A DNA stretch of 60,297 nucleotides from Clostridiales bacterium (GTDB lineage Bacteria; Bacillota; Clostridia; Lachnospirales; Lachnospiraceae): contig JAAYJU010000139.1 of NCBI GenBank assembly GCA_012522735.1, forward strand, positions 1-60,297, given 5' to 3'. Every line of letters starts with the position of its first letter. Position 1 is the stretch's first letter. Under the pieces are notes generated by a model, which ran no database searches, had not been told where the DNA came from, and saw nothing but the letters and a program-made list of their open reading frames with translations. Below, in pieces: positions 43,431 through 52,364 of this stretch. The position numbers and the translations under genes were made by a program.

Positions 43431-45080
43431 ATGATACAAGCCAGTAACATAACATTAAGATTAGGAAAGCGTGCATTGTTTGAGGATGTGAATATCAAAT
43501 TCACAGAGGGCAACTGCTATGGAATTATCGGAGCTAATGGTTCCGGCAAATCAACTTTTCTTAGAATATTAAACGGACAACTAGAGCCCACAAAGGGTGA
43601 TGTTATAATCACTCCTGGTCAAAGATTGTCCTTCCTACAGCAGGACCATTTTAAATATGATTCCTTTTCAGTCTTGGATACTGTCATCATGGGTAACCAA
43701 AGGCTTTATGATATAATGAAGGAAAAGGACGCCATCTATGCCAAGGAAGATTTTACTGATGCAGATGGAATTCGCGCCAGCGAGCTGGAGGGTGAATTCG
43801 CATCCATGGACGGCTGGGAAGCAGAGGCCAATGCAGCATCACTTCTAAACGGCCTAGGAGTTGAGACAGATCTACATTATAAAATGATGCATGAGCTAAA
43901 TGGCAGCGAAAAGGTAAAGGTTCTTCTGGCCCAGGCTCTTTTTGGCAATCCAGATATTCTGCTTCTTGATGAACCTACCAACCATCTGGACCTTGAGGCT
44001 ATAAGATGGTTTGAGGAATTTTTAATAAATTTTGAGAATACGGTAATTGTAGTCTCCCATGACCGTTATTTCTTGAATAAGGTATGTACCCATATTGCTG
44101 ACATAGACTATGCCAAGATTCAGCTTTATGCCGGAAACTACGATTTCTGGTATGAGTCCAGTCAGCTTATGGTAAGACAGATGAAGGAATCCAACAAAAA
44201 GAAGGAAGAAAAGATTAAGGAGCTGCAGGAGTTTATTCAGCGTTTCTCTGCAAATGCTTCAAAATCCAAGCAGGCCACCTCAAGAAAGAGAGCCTTGGAG
44301 AAAATCGAGCTGGAGGATATCAGACCATCAAGCAGAAAATATCCTTATATTGATTTTAGACCCAGTAGGGAAATCGGTAATGAGGTCCTTACTGTTACAA
44401 ATATTTCAAAAACCATTGACGGCGTAAAGGTCCTTGATGATATAAGCTTTATTGTGGGTCACGATGATAAGATTGCATTTGTAGGACCTGATACTCTGGC
44501 TACTACTACTCTATTTAGAATCTTAGCAGGAGAAATAGAGCCTGACGAGGGCACCTATAAATGGGGAATAACCACTAATGTGTCTTATTTTCCAAAGGAT
44601 AACACTAAGCTTTTTGACAGCGACGAGACTATAGTAGATTTTCTTATGCCCTTTTCGCCAGAGAAGGATGTTACCTATGTCCGTGGCTTTATGGGCAGGA
44701 TGCTATTTGCTGGCGAGGAAGGTACAAAGAAGCTTCGCGTGCTTTCCGGTGGTGAAAGAGTTCGTGTTATGCTATCTCGCATGATGATTGCAGGTGCCAA
44801 TATACTTGTACTTGATGAACCTACTAACCATCTTGACATGGAATCAATTACCTCCCTTAATAATGGACTTATCAAGTTTCCCGGCGTTCTACTTTTCACT
44901 TCACAGGATCATCAATTTGTCCAAACAACTGCAAACCGTATTATGGAGCTAACACCTCACGGACTTATTGATAAGATAACAACCTATGACGAATACCTTG
45001 ATAGCGATGTAATGGCTAGAAAGAGACAGGTTATGCGCTTTAATAGAGAAGAAGAAATCGAAGATGATAGCACTGAATAA
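43431..45080 (+). CDS. ABC-F family ATPase (YkpA/YbiT-like)
   Basis: 549 residues with two ABC domains joined by a charged helical linker (about 245-295; KEEKIKELQEFIQRFSANAS), the ABC-F layout of ribosome-associated translation factors. Domain 1 has a canonical GANGSGKST Walker A and LLDEPTNHLDLEAIRW. Domain 2 has LSGGERVRVMLSRMM and VLDEPTNHLDMES, but its Walker A reads GPDTLATTT (G352-T360), with Thr where the lysine should be. No membrane segments. The unusual leader has two SD/anti-SD units. A housekeeping ribosome role is more likely than antibiotic resistance, but this is not certain. Confidence 0.93.
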   Translation: MIQASNITLRLGKRALFEDVNIKFTEGNCYGIIGANGSGKSTFLRILNGQLEPTKGDVIITPGQRLSFLQQDHFKYDSFSVLDTVIMGNQRLYDIMKEKDAIYAKEDFTDADGIRASELEGEFASMDGWEAEANAASLLNGLGVETDLHYKMMHELNGSEKVKVLLAQALFGNPDILLLDEPTNHLDLEAIRWFEEFLINFENTVIVVSHDRYFLNKVCTHIADIDYAKIQLYAGNYDFWYESSQLMVRQMKESNKKKEEKIKELQEFIQRFSANASKSKQATSRKRALEKIELEDIRPSSRKYPYIDFRPSREIGNEVLTVTNISKTIDGVKVLDDISFIVGHDDKIAFVGPDTLATTTLFRILAGEIEPDEGTYKWGITTNVSYFPKDNTKLFDSDETIVDFLMPFSPEKDVTYVRGFMGRMLFAGEEGTKKLRVLSGGERVRVMLSRMMIAGANILVLDEPTNHLDMESITSLNNGLIKFPGVLLFTSQDHQFVQTTANRIMELTPHGLIDKITTYDEYLDSDVMARKRQVMRFNREEEIEDDSTE

Positions 45081-45124
45081 ATGAGCTAATCTATGAAGAT
45101 AGTTGCATATGATGCTTAGCTCAT
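45081..45124 (+). terminator. Possible terminator after the ABC-F gene
   Basis: ATGAGCTAA (45081-45089) and TTAGCTCAT (45116-45124) form a 9-bp stem with a 26-nt loop. There is no T-run, so it may be only an intercistronic hairpin. Confidence 0.3.
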
Positions 45125-45144
45125 CATGATGTTAGGGGGTCTAT

Positions 45145-45891
45145 ATGGATAAGAAGGTAGGACTTGTACGAAGAAATTTATCATTATTTACATTTATAGC
45201 TGTATATCTGGTGATTGCTATAGTTCTTATGTTCCTAGAGTCATTTCAATTGGAAACTCAGTGGAATGTAATTACAACACTAATTCCATTCTTCCTTTTG
45301 GGTGTGATTCTGGATTTTATTGTTAGTAGGAATCATGATTTACAAAAGGGATATCTTATATTTGCACAGCTACTGCCTACAGGAATTTTTCTGCTTTTTG
45401 GAATTACGACCATTCTTATGATAATCGAGAGGCCACCAATAGAAGCCTTTAACTACATAATATGGTTATTTATAGCTGCCCCCTTCTTTATCACCAGCAA
45501 TTTCAGGGAAAATTATCGGAGACGAATGATCTCTTCACTGATTGGAGTAGGTCTTGTGGGAGCTATCTATATCCAACTAACCACTATGACAGATGAACTG
45601 GAAGAAGGAAATGGCTTGATTGTATATCTAGTCTGCATCTTCTTAATGTTTTATGCTGCTTCAGGGCTTAAAAGGCTCTTCTATATCAATCTAATACTAG
45701 GATTTATTGACGCAGCTATACTGGTATTCTTATGGAAGAATCCTCTTACAGAAGCATCCAGGCTACGTGGCTGGGATTATGATATAGCACTACAATTTGA
45801 ACTATTATTACTAGCCAATCTTATAATATGTATCATAATCTGCCTGATAGATGTACTGATAAGGGAAAAGGAAAGAAAATCAACTTTATAA
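45145..45891 (+). CDS. Polytopic membrane protein, unknown
   Basis: 248 residues with about eight hydrophobic segments, from LFTFIAVYLVIAIVLMFLES to LLLANLIICIIICLIDVLI, ending in a basic tail (REKERKSTL). I recognise no family or catalytic motif. It lies 64 bp after the ABC-F gene on the same strand with a good AGGGGG ribosome binding site, and is followed by a clear terminator, so the two may be cotranscribed. Confidence 0.8.
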   Translation: MDKKVGLVRRNLSLFTFIAVYLVIAIVLMFLESFQLETQWNVITTLIPFFLLGVILDFIVSRNHDLQKGYLIFAQLLPTGIFLLFGITTILMIIERPPIEAFNYIIWLFIAAPFFITSNFRENYRRRMISSLIGVGLVGAIYIQLTTMTDELEEGNGLIVYLVCIFLMFYAASGLKRLFYINLILGFIDAAILVFLWKNPLTEASRLRGWDYDIALQFELLLLANLIICIIICLIDVLIREKERKSTL

Positions 45892-45924
45892 AACACTACA
45901 TATAGCTTATAAATAATATAGAAT

Positions 45925-45975
45925 AACCACCTTGAATTAAGATAATTATATTTTCTAAGAAGGTGGTTTTTTATT
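45925..45975 (+). terminator. Rho-independent terminator
   Basis: AACCACCTT (45925-45933) and AAGGTGGTT (45960-45968) with a 26-nt AT-rich loop, followed by TTTTATTTG. Confidence 0.75.
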
Positions 45976-45989
45976 TGTATATTTTTATT

Positions 45990-46024
45990 GGTACCTGGTA
46001 CCGATTTGGGTGGTACCTGGTACC
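45990..46024. repeat. Two directly repeated GGTACCTGGTACC palindromes
   Basis: GGTACCTGGTACC at 45990-46002 and again at 46012-46024, each followed by GA(T/A). They are related in design to the GGTGCC...GGCACC repeats. A reading frame passes through them, but the downstream gene starts after them. Confidence 0.7.
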
Positions 46025-46077
46025 GAAATCTTGAGATGGAATATTATGTTAGTGTATCACTATGTCGGGAGGCTTTC

Positions 46078-46890
46078 ATGCTATATCAAGAAAAATCAAG
46101 AATTGAATTATCCGATTCAGGTTATGTTCCCGTTCTAAGAGATTCTACTGTTTTTTATGGTGGTAGCCAGATGTGGTTTCCTGATGATAATAAAAGCAGC
46201 AAGGACTATCTAATACGTTCCTATGGATGTGGTACAATTGCTACTGCGGATTTGTTCCTATACCTTGCCATAAAAAGTGACTCATATCGAACCGGAGTAA
46301 CCGAATCTGTCCTTCAAGGAACGGATTCGGCTTTCTATAAGGATTATATGTCCTATGTACGAAAGGTTAATGCATATTATATCAAGACTAAGCGATATAT
46401 TGCGGTTCTCGGTCCAAGAATTGCTTATGCATTTAACTCTTATGCAAGGACCTATCAATTTAATCTTCGTGCCAGATGGAAGCTTAGACTATCCTATTAT
46501 GATATGCTTGAGTATATCTGGGAAATGCTATCTAAGGACATACCTGTAATCCTCTCCATCGGGCCAAACACACCCTACCTATGGAAAAATGAAGGTGTTG
46601 ATTTCTACAATAGAGATATATTGAATGATGTAAATGATCCAATCCTATATCGCTACAAGAAAGTAAAAGATAATGTTAACAGCCATTACGTCACCGTTAC
46701 GGGTATTTATTATATAGAAGGCTATGAAAAGAAAAATCAAGAGAAATTATCAAATGGCAAAAGAAAAATCATGCTAAGTATCTCCTCCTGGGGTAAACCC
46801 TATTACATTGATTACAATGAATATAGGGATTATATCGATAATATTGGAGGAACTTTTACCTCTAGTATAATTTATATAAAGCAGAAGTGA
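46078..46890 (+). CDS. C39-like papain-fold protein, unknown
   Basis: 270 residues. SYGCGTIATADLFLYLA (Cys51) resembles the active-site start of C39-type peptidases (YGCGPxAxAN), SHYVTVTGIYYIE gives His203, and MLSISSWGKPYYID (about 230) matches the third active-site strand. VPVILSIGPNTPYLW fits the strand before the His. There is no signal peptide, so secretion is not evident. The ATG at 46078 is chosen because GGGAGG lies five bases before it; a longer frame would read through the GGTACC palindromes. The stop TGA lies within the GTGACAAGGGG repeat. Peptidase activity is not established. Confidence 0.7.
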   Translation: MLYQEKSRIELSDSGYVPVLRDSTVFYGGSQMWFPDDNKSSKDYLIRSYGCGTIATADLFLYLAIKSDSYRTGVTESVLQGTDSAFYKDYMSYVRKVNAYYIKTKRYIAVLGPRIAYAFNSYARTYQFNLRARWKLRLSYYDMLEYIWEMLSKDIPVILSIGPNTPYLWKNEGVDFYNRDILNDVNDPILYRYKKVKDNVNSHYVTVTGIYYIEGYEKKNQEKLSNGKRKIMLSISSWGKPYYIDYNEYRDYIDNIGGTFTSSIIYIKQK

Positions 46891-46928
46891 CAAGGGGCCT
46901 GGTGACAGCACCCCCGTCCCCTTGTCAC
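46887..46928. repeat. GTGACAAGGGG palindrome between converging genes, likely terminator
   Basis: GTGACAAGGGG (46887-46897) and CCCCTTGTCAC (46918-46928) form a perfect 11-bp stem, with GGTGACAGCACCCCC inside. Its TGA is the stop of the C39-like gene, and on the other strand it follows directly on the TAG of accA. Confidence 0.85.
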
Positions 46929-47713
46929 TAGATATTCCTAAACTTCTGATATCGTCTCTCCAGCATCTCATCAAGCGAAAAGCTCATCAGTTCTTTTAAA
47001 TCTGCACTTATAGCTTCCTTAACCTTGCCTGTCACATATTCGAAGTCATTATGAGCACCACCAACAGGCTCGGGTATAATATTGTCAATTACACCAAACC
47101 TATAAAGATCCTGAGCGGTAAGCTTCATGTCATTTGCCGCAGCTTCTGCCTTTGTAGAATCCTTATAAAGAATAGAGGCAAAGCCCTCAGGCGAAAGTAT
47201 GGAATATATTGCATGCTCTAGCATATAGACCTTATCGGCCACGCCAAGAGCCAAGGCTCCTCCGCTACCTCCCTCTGAGATTACCACAGAGATTATAGGA
47301 GTCCTTAGCATCATCATTTCTGCTAAATTTGTAGCAATAGCCTCTCCCTGACCTCTCTCCTCCGCCCCGATACCGCAGAAGGCACCAGGTGTATCGATAA
47401 AACATATTACAGGCCTATGAAACTTTTCAGCCTGCTTCATTAATCTAAGCGCTTTACGATAACCCTCAGGATGAGGCATAGAAAAATTTCTTGAGATATT
47501 CTCCTTGGTATTGCGTCCTTTTTGCTGTGCTATTATTGTAACGGGAATATCATCAAAAAAAGCAATTCCTCCCACAATAGCCCTATCCTCGCTATATAGC
47601 CTATCTCCATGAAGCTCCACAAAGCCTCTAAATATCAATTCAATATAGTCAAGCCCTGTAGGCCTTATTGGCATTCTCGCTAACTTTACCTTTTCCCACG
47701 GTGTTAAATCCAT
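46928..47713 (-). CDS. accA: Acetyl-CoA carboxylase carboxyltransferase subunit alpha
   Basis: 261 residues. Half of the carboxyltransferase that makes malonyl-CoA. The family core is clear: GDRLYSEDRAIVGGIAFFDD, RNFSMPHPEGYRKALRLMKQAEKF, FIDTPGAFCGIGAEERGQGEAIA and SEGGSGGALALGVADKVYMLE. The ATG at 47713 (MDLTPWEKVKLAR) follows GGGAGG; an upstream in-frame start would add residues encoded by the GTGACAAGGGG repeat and is rejected. It is the last gene of the fab-acc operon. Confidence 0.96.
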   Translation of the reverse strand: MDLTPWEKVKLARMPIRPTGLDYIELIFRGFVELHGDRLYSEDRAIVGGIAFFDDIPVTIIAQQKGRNTKENISRNFSMPHPEGYRKALRLMKQAEKFHRPVICFIDTPGAFCGIGAEERGQGEAIATNLAEMMMLRTPIISVVISEGGSGGALALGVADKVYMLEHAIYSILSPEGFASILYKDSTKAEAAANDMKLTAQDLYRFGVIDNIIPEPVGGAHNDFEYVTGKVKEAISADLKELMSFSLDEMLERRYQKFRNI

Positions 47714-47739
47714 AACGTCCCTCCCGCGAAATATTCTTG

Positions 47740-47776
47740 GTGACAAGGGGTGACAGAACCCCCGTCCCCTTGTCAC
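47740..47776. repeat. GTGACAAGGGG palindrome between accD and accA
   Basis: GTGACAAGGGG (47740-47750) and CCCCTTGTCAC (47766-47776) form an 11-bp stem. On the minus strand the right end gives the TGA stop of accD (ACG TGA). It is a second copy of the repeat at 46887, here inside the operon. Confidence 0.85.
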
Positions 47777-48645
47777 GTCTGATGGAGCCTTAGTAATACC
47801 GCTAAGGTATCCTTCATATTGTCCCTTGTAACAATCTTATCTACAAATCCATGATCCAATAGAAATTCTGCTCTCTGGAAGCCCTCTGGAAGCTTTTGTC
47901 CAATGGTCTGCTCGATAACTCTGGGCCCTGCAAAACCAATCAATGCACCCGGTTCGGCCAGAATAATATCTCCGAGCATGGCAAAGCTTGCAGTAACACC
48001 GCCTGTAGTTGGGTCCGTAAGAACTGTTATATATAGCTGTCCTGCGGCGCTATGTTTTGCCACAGCAGCGCTCACCTTGGCCATCTGCATAAGAGAAAAA
48101 ATCCCCTCCTGCATTCTGGCACCGCCAGAGGCAGTAAATACTATCACCGGTAAGAGCTCCTCAGCCGCCTTTTCAAACATCCTTGCCAGCTTCTCACCGA
48201 TAGCAGTACCCATACTTCCCATAAAAAAGGATGCATCCATAACCCCTATATAGATTAAAGTGCCAGAGATTAATCCCTTTCCTGTTACAAGGCCATCCAC
48301 AAGTCCGGTCATATTCTGAGTCTTTACAAGCTTATCACCGTATCCCGGAAAATCAAGAGGGTCCCTAGTGGTTAAGTGCTGATCAATCTCCTCAAATGTA
48401 TCTTCATCCAAAATCATTACCAAACGCTCATTGGCTGACACCCTAAAATAATATCCACATTCGCACATCTTATAATTCTTCATAAGAAGCTTAGTATAGA
48501 TAATATTACCGCAGTCTGGACATTTGGTCATTATTCCCTGAGGTACATTTGGCTTTTCCTCTTCTGGCCCTTTTAATTCCGAAGGTCTGGATCGATAAAC
48601 CTTTGAAGTGGCATATTGCTTTGCTTTAAACAGATTTCTACTCAT
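47773..48645 (-). CDS. accD: Acetyl-CoA carboxylase carboxyltransferase subunit beta
   Basis: 290 residues. The N-terminal zinc ribbon ([13 protein letters not shown] ... [15 protein letters not shown]) and the carboxyltransferase core ([62 protein letters not shown]) are complete. It overlaps the end of accC by 8 bp. Its stop codon is supplied by the palindromic repeat at 47740. Confidence 0.97.
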   Translation of the reverse strand: MSRNLFKAKQYATSKVYRSRPSELKGPEEEKPNVPQGIMTKCPDCGNIIYTKLLMKNYKMCECGYYFRVSANERLVMILDEDTFEEIDQHLTTRDPLDFPGYGDKLVKTQNMTGLVDGLVTGKGLISGTLIYIGVMDASFFMGSMGTAIGEKLARMFEKAAEELLPVIVFTASGGARMQEGIFSLMQMAKVSAAVAKHSAAGQLYITVLTDPTTGGVTASFAMLGDIILAEPGALIGFAGPRVIEQTIGQKLPEGFQRAEFLLDHGFVDKIVTRDNMKDTLAVLLRLHQT

Positions 48646-49984
48646 AATTCATCATTCCCTCAATTATACCTGTATGATACTGTCCTGACAGAATTTCAGC
48701 TCTTTCTAAAAGCTCATACTGAAAATCTATGTTAGTCTCTAAGCCATCAATGACAAACTCTGCCAGAGCCCGCTTCATTCGACTTATTGCTTCCTCTCTG
48801 CTTTTTCCATGAACTATAAGCTTAGCAAGCATAGAATCATAGCAGGGTGGTACCATATATCCGGGATATAAAGCGCTATCAACTCGTATACCAAGCCCTC
48901 CCGGAAACAAGACATTCTCCACCAACCCCGGGCAGGGAATGAAGCCTCTCTTAGGATCCTCTGCGTTGATTCTACATTCAATGGCATGCCCACGAAATTC
49001 AATATCCCTTTGTCGATAGGCTAGCTTCTCACCACAGGCTATTTTAATCTGTTCCTTTATAATATCAATTCCGGTAACCATCTCAGTTACGGGATGCTCC
49101 ACCTGAATTCTTGTATTCATTTCCATAAAATAAAAATTATTTTGACTGTCTAGCAAGAATTCAATAGTTCCTGCATTCACATATCCTGTAGCCTTTGCTG
49201 CTTTTACCGCAGCAGTTCCCATCCTAATGCGTAGCTCTTTACTCATAACCGCACAGGGGGATTCCTCCATAAGCTTTTGGTTTCTTCTTTGGACTGAGCA
49301 ATCTCTTTCACCAAGATGTATTACGTTTCCATGCTTATCGGCAAGAATTTGAAACTCCACATGCTTAGGATTGATGATTAGCTTCTCCATATATAATTTA
49401 TCATCGCCAAACGCAGCCTTGGCTTCATTCTTTGCAGATGTAATGGCTTTCTCCAAATTACAAGCAGAGTAAACCGCCCGCATTCCCTTCCCGCCTCCGC
49501 CAGCACAGGCTTTAATCATAAGAGGATATCCAATCTGCTCAGCAAGCTTTGCTGCATCCTTTATATTATCGATTTCTCCTTCGGAACCAGGTACCACCGG
49601 TATGCCCGCCTTCTGCATGGTCTCTCTAGCTTTAGATTTACTTCCTAAAAGCTCTATGGTATCTGCATTAGGCCCGATAAATGTAATATTACAGTCCTCA
49701 CACATTCTAGCAAAGGAGCTGTTCTCTGAGAGAAATCCAAAGCCCGGATGAATTGCTGTGGCACCGGTAAGAACAGTTGCGCTTATGATATTTTGCATAT
49801 TCAGATAGCTATCCCTTGATTTATAAGGACCTATACATACCGCTTCATCTGCCATCAAAACATGTAAAGCCTCTCTATCCGCTTCAGAATATACGGCTAC
49901 TGTCCGGGTACCCATCTCCTTGCAGGCACGGATAATACGTACCGCTATTTCTCCGCGATTTGCAATCAATATTTTATGAAACAT
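48638..49984 (-). CDS. accC: Biotin carboxylase
   Basis: 448 residues of the ATP-grasp biotin carboxylase that carboxylates biotin on AccB. It starts [24 protein letters not shown]; the glycine-rich ATP lid [45 protein letters not shown] and [17 protein letters not shown] are all present. AAGGAG precedes ATG 49984. A 112-bp gap rich in palindromes separates it from fabZ upstream. Confidence 0.97.
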   Translation of the reverse strand: MFHKILIANRGEIAVRIIRACKEMGTRTVAVYSEADREALHVLMADEAVCIGPYKSRDSYLNMQNIISATVLTGATAIHPGFGFLSENSSFARMCEDCNITFIGPNADTIELLGSKSKARETMQKAGIPVVPGSEGEIDNIKDAAKLAEQIGYPLMIKACAGGGGKGMRAVYSACNLEKAITSAKNEAKAAFGDDKLYMEKLIINPKHVEFQILADKHGNVIHLGERDCSVQRRNQKLMEESPCAVMSKELRIRMGTAAVKAAKATGYVNAGTIEFLLDSQNNFYFMEMNTRIQVEHPVTEMVTGIDIIKEQIKIACGEKLAYRQRDIEFRGHAIECRINAEDPKRGFIPCPGLVENVLFPGGLGIRVDSALYPGYMVPPCYDSMLAKLIVHGKSREEAISRMKRALAEFVIDGLETNIDFQYELLERAEILSGQYHTGIIEGMMNYE

Positions 49985-50016
49985 CTATTTCTCCTTCAAA
50001 ATTTATTATACCCATA

Positions 50017-50098
50017 AAGTTTGTACCGGAGGACAAAGGTTCGCATAGCGAACCTATTCGCAGGTACAAACTTCCAAAGGTTCAGCGAAGCTGAACCT
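50017..50098. repeat. Nested GGTTCAGC/GGTTCGC palindromes, overlapping the fabZ stop
   Basis: AAGTTTGTACC (50017-50027) pairs with GGTACAAACTT (50063-50073), enclosing AGGTTCGC-ATA-GCGAACCT (50037-50055). Next to it AGGTTCAGC-GAA-GCTGAACCT (50078-50098) contains most of the TAG stop of fabZ. The GGTTCAGC/GCTGAACC core is shared with the elements at 5922 and 56995. Confidence 0.75.
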
Positions 50099-50519
50099 AT
50101 TGTAAGGCAAATGTAAATATTGCCTCCACAGCCACCTCATCCTCGACATAGGCAACCGCAGATCCAACACCAAAATTACCCCTATTCTTTATTATTTCTA
50201 CATCAAGAATTATAAGGTCACCCGGTACAACCTGGCGTCTGAACTTAACCTTATCCATTCCTCCGAAATATACAATCTTTCCTGCGTTTTTCTCTTGAGA
50301 AAGCATAACCACTGCTCCAGTCTGAGCAAGTGCCTCCAATATAATTACACCAGGCATTACTGCCTTACCGGGAAAATGCCCAACAAAATAAGGCTCATCC
50401 ATGGTTACGCATTTTCTTCCTTTTCCATGTACACCGGGCTCCAGCTCATCTATACGGTCAACTAAAAGAAACGGAGGTCGGTGGGGTATTATTTTCTGTA
50501 TTTCATCCACATTTAACAT
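50097..50519 (-). CDS. fabZ: 3-hydroxyacyl-ACP dehydratase FabZ
   Basis: 140-residue hot-dog-fold dehydratase that makes trans-2-enoyl-ACP. It starts LNVDEIQKIIPHRPPFLLVDRI and contains the active-site His in HFPGKAVMPGVIILEALAQTGA with the Glu eleven residues later. It lies between accB and accC in the fab-acc operon. The stop codon overlaps the palindrome at 50078. Confidence 0.97.
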   Translation of the reverse strand: MLNVDEIQKIIPHRPPFLLVDRIDELEPGVHGKGRKCVTMDEPYFVGHFPGKAVMPGVIILEALAQTGAVVMLSQEKNAGKIVYFGGMDKVKFRRQVVPGDLIILDVEIIKNRGNFGVGSAVAYVEDEVAVEAIFTFALQ

Positions 50520-50606
50520 GATAATCCCTTTCTTATATTATAGCAAGACTTTTCCATATTTTAGTACTTCTACATCTATTCTTATATTTGAATAGTAAAA
50601 TTAAGC

Positions 50607-51095
50607 TTATTTGACTATGAATAAAGGCTGGCCAAATTCCACCATCTCTTCATTCTCTACCAAGCACTCTATAATCTCGCCTTCTACTTCGCTTTCAATC
50701 TCATTCATCAACTTCATGGCCTCAATTATGCAGACGGACTGTCCTTTTTTTACTGTATCTCCCACGCTTACAAAGGCAGGCTTATCCGGTCCAGGCTGAG
50801 AATAAAATGTTCCTACCATGGGTGATAGTATTCTCTTCGTTCCCAGTATATCCTTATCAGAAGCTGCATTCGCCTTGGCCCCGCTTGCCATTGATTCGCT
50901 AACCATAGCTTCATTTATCACGGTTTCATTTCTTTTCGTATTTTCTACTCCCTGCCTAATGGTCAGTGCCTCAGCAGGAACTATATTAATATTCTTTTCC
51001 AGTTCAAGCTTAAAATTCTCTCTCTCAAGCTTAATCCTTGTAAGACCCATCTTAGTCATTTCCTGCATTAGACTGACAATTTCATTATATTCCAT
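50607..51095 (-). CDS. accB: Biotin carboxyl carrier protein
   Basis: 162 residues. The C-terminal biotinyl domain has the biotin lysine in IIEAMKLMNEIESE, the PMVGTFY segment and a final FGQPLFIVK. The middle (about 50-80) is a flexible Ala/Ser/Glu linker. GGAGG precedes ATG 51095. It directly follows fabF. Confidence 0.97.
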   Translation of the reverse strand: MEYNEIVSLMQEMTKMGLTRIKLERENFKLELEKNINIVPAEALTIRQGVENTKRNETVINEAMVSESMASGAKANAASDKDILGTKRILSPMVGTFYSQPGPDKPAFVSVGDTVKKGQSVCIIEAMKLMNEIESEVEGEIIECLVENEEMVEFGQPLFIVK

Positions 51096-51097
51096 GG

Positions 51098-52336
51098 CTA
51101 TACCTCCATCTTTTTAAAGATAATACTTGCATTGTGACCACCAAAGCCTAGGCTGTTACTCATTGCATATGATATATTGCTTTCTCTGCCCTTACCTGGA
51201 ACATAATCCAAATCACATTCCTCATCAGATTCGCGAAGACCTATGGTTGCGGGTATATAGCCTTCATCTAAGGCTTTGATACAGACTATCGCTTCAACAG
51301 CTCCCGCTGCTCCAAGTAGATGTCCTATCATGGATTTCGTAGAGCTTACAGGTATATTGTAGGCTTCATCCCCAAATGCTACCTTCATAGCCATGGTCTC
51401 TAGCCTGTCATTTATAGGTGTGCTTGTTCCATGAGCATTTACATAGGAGATATCCTTGGGTTCTATAGCGGCTTCCTTCATGGCATTTATCATGGACATT
51501 GCCCCGCCGTGTCCGTCAGGTGACGGTGAAGTAATATGATATGCATCACCTGTAGCTCCATAGCCAACGATTTCAGCATAGATTTTTGCTCCGCGCTTCT
51601 TGGCATGCTCGTATTCCTCCATCAAGAGGATACCGGCACCTTCACCCATAACAAATCCGTCTCTATTCTTATCAAAGGGAATAGACGCTCGTGATGGATC
51701 CTGACTAACAGATAATGCCGTAAGAGCGCTAAAGCCTGCCACTCCAAGTGGGGTAACAGATGCTTCAGTACCACCTGCTAATATCACATCGGCGTAGCCG
51801 TGCTTAATATTTCTAAATGCTTCTCCTATACAATTGGTTCCGGTAGCACAAGCAGTAACTACATTTGTACATATACCCTGAGCACCAAACTTAATGGCAA
51901 TATTACCTGCTGCCATATTGGTAATTGTCATTGGAATGAATAGGGGGTTTACTCTTCTGGGTCCCTTTTCAGTTAGGATTCCGGCTTCTTTTTCAATATT
52001 CTCAAGACCGCCTATACCGGATCCTACAATTACTCCAAATCTATCCCTATCTATACTTTCCAAATCAATCTTAGAATCCTCGATTGCTTGGGTGGAAGCG
52101 GCTAAAGCAAACTGTGAAAAGCGGTCCATCCTCCTTGTTTCCTTAAAATCCATATATAGCTTGGGATCAAAATTCTTAACCTCAGCAGCCAGCTTTACAG
52201 CATAGGCCTCCGTATCAAAGCCTGTGATAAAATCAATACCACATGCACCTGCCTTAACATTTTCAAAAAAATCATCCACTGTATTACCTATAGGTGTTAC
52301 GGCTCCTAAGCCTGTAATAACAACTCTATGCTTCAT
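51098..52336 (-). CDS. fabF: 3-oxoacyl-ACP synthase II
   Basis: 412-residue elongating ketosynthase. The Cys-His-His triad is visible in VVTACATGTNCIGEAF, NAHGTSTPINDRLE and STKSMIGHLLGAAGAVE. The ATG at 52336 (MKHRVVITGLGAVTPIG) follows GGAGGG; a 17-codon upstream extension has no similarity and overlaps fabG. It sits between fabG and accB. Confidence 0.97.
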   Translation of the reverse strand: MKHRVVITGLGAVTPIGNTVDDFFENVKAGACGIDFITGFDTEAYAVKLAAEVKNFDPKLYMDFKETRRMDRFSQFALAASTQAIEDSKIDLESIDRDRFGVIVGSGIGGLENIEKEAGILTEKGPRRVNPLFIPMTITNMAAGNIAIKFGAQGICTNVVTACATGTNCIGEAFRNIKHGYADVILAGGTEASVTPLGVAGFSALTALSVSQDPSRASIPFDKNRDGFVMGEGAGILLMEEYEHAKKRGAKIYAEIVGYGATGDAYHITSPSPDGHGGAMSMINAMKEAAIEPKDISYVNAHGTSTPINDRLETMAMKVAFGDEAYNIPVSSTKSMIGHLLGAAGAVEAIVCIKALDEGYIPATIGLRESDEECDLDYVPGKGRESNISYAMSNSLGFGGHNASIIFKKMEV

Positions 52337-52364
52337 ACTATTTCCCTCCATACTGCTATATGTT

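Noticed and set aside
45988-46077. N-terminal extension of the C39-like protein
   Set aside because: The extra codons translate the GGTACC palindromes; the good Shine-Dalgarno is directly before ATG 46078.
47714-47776. N-terminal extension of AccA (in-frame start at 47776)
   Set aside because: The extra residues are encoded by the palindromic repeat and are absent from the AccA family; GGGAGG marks ATG 47713.
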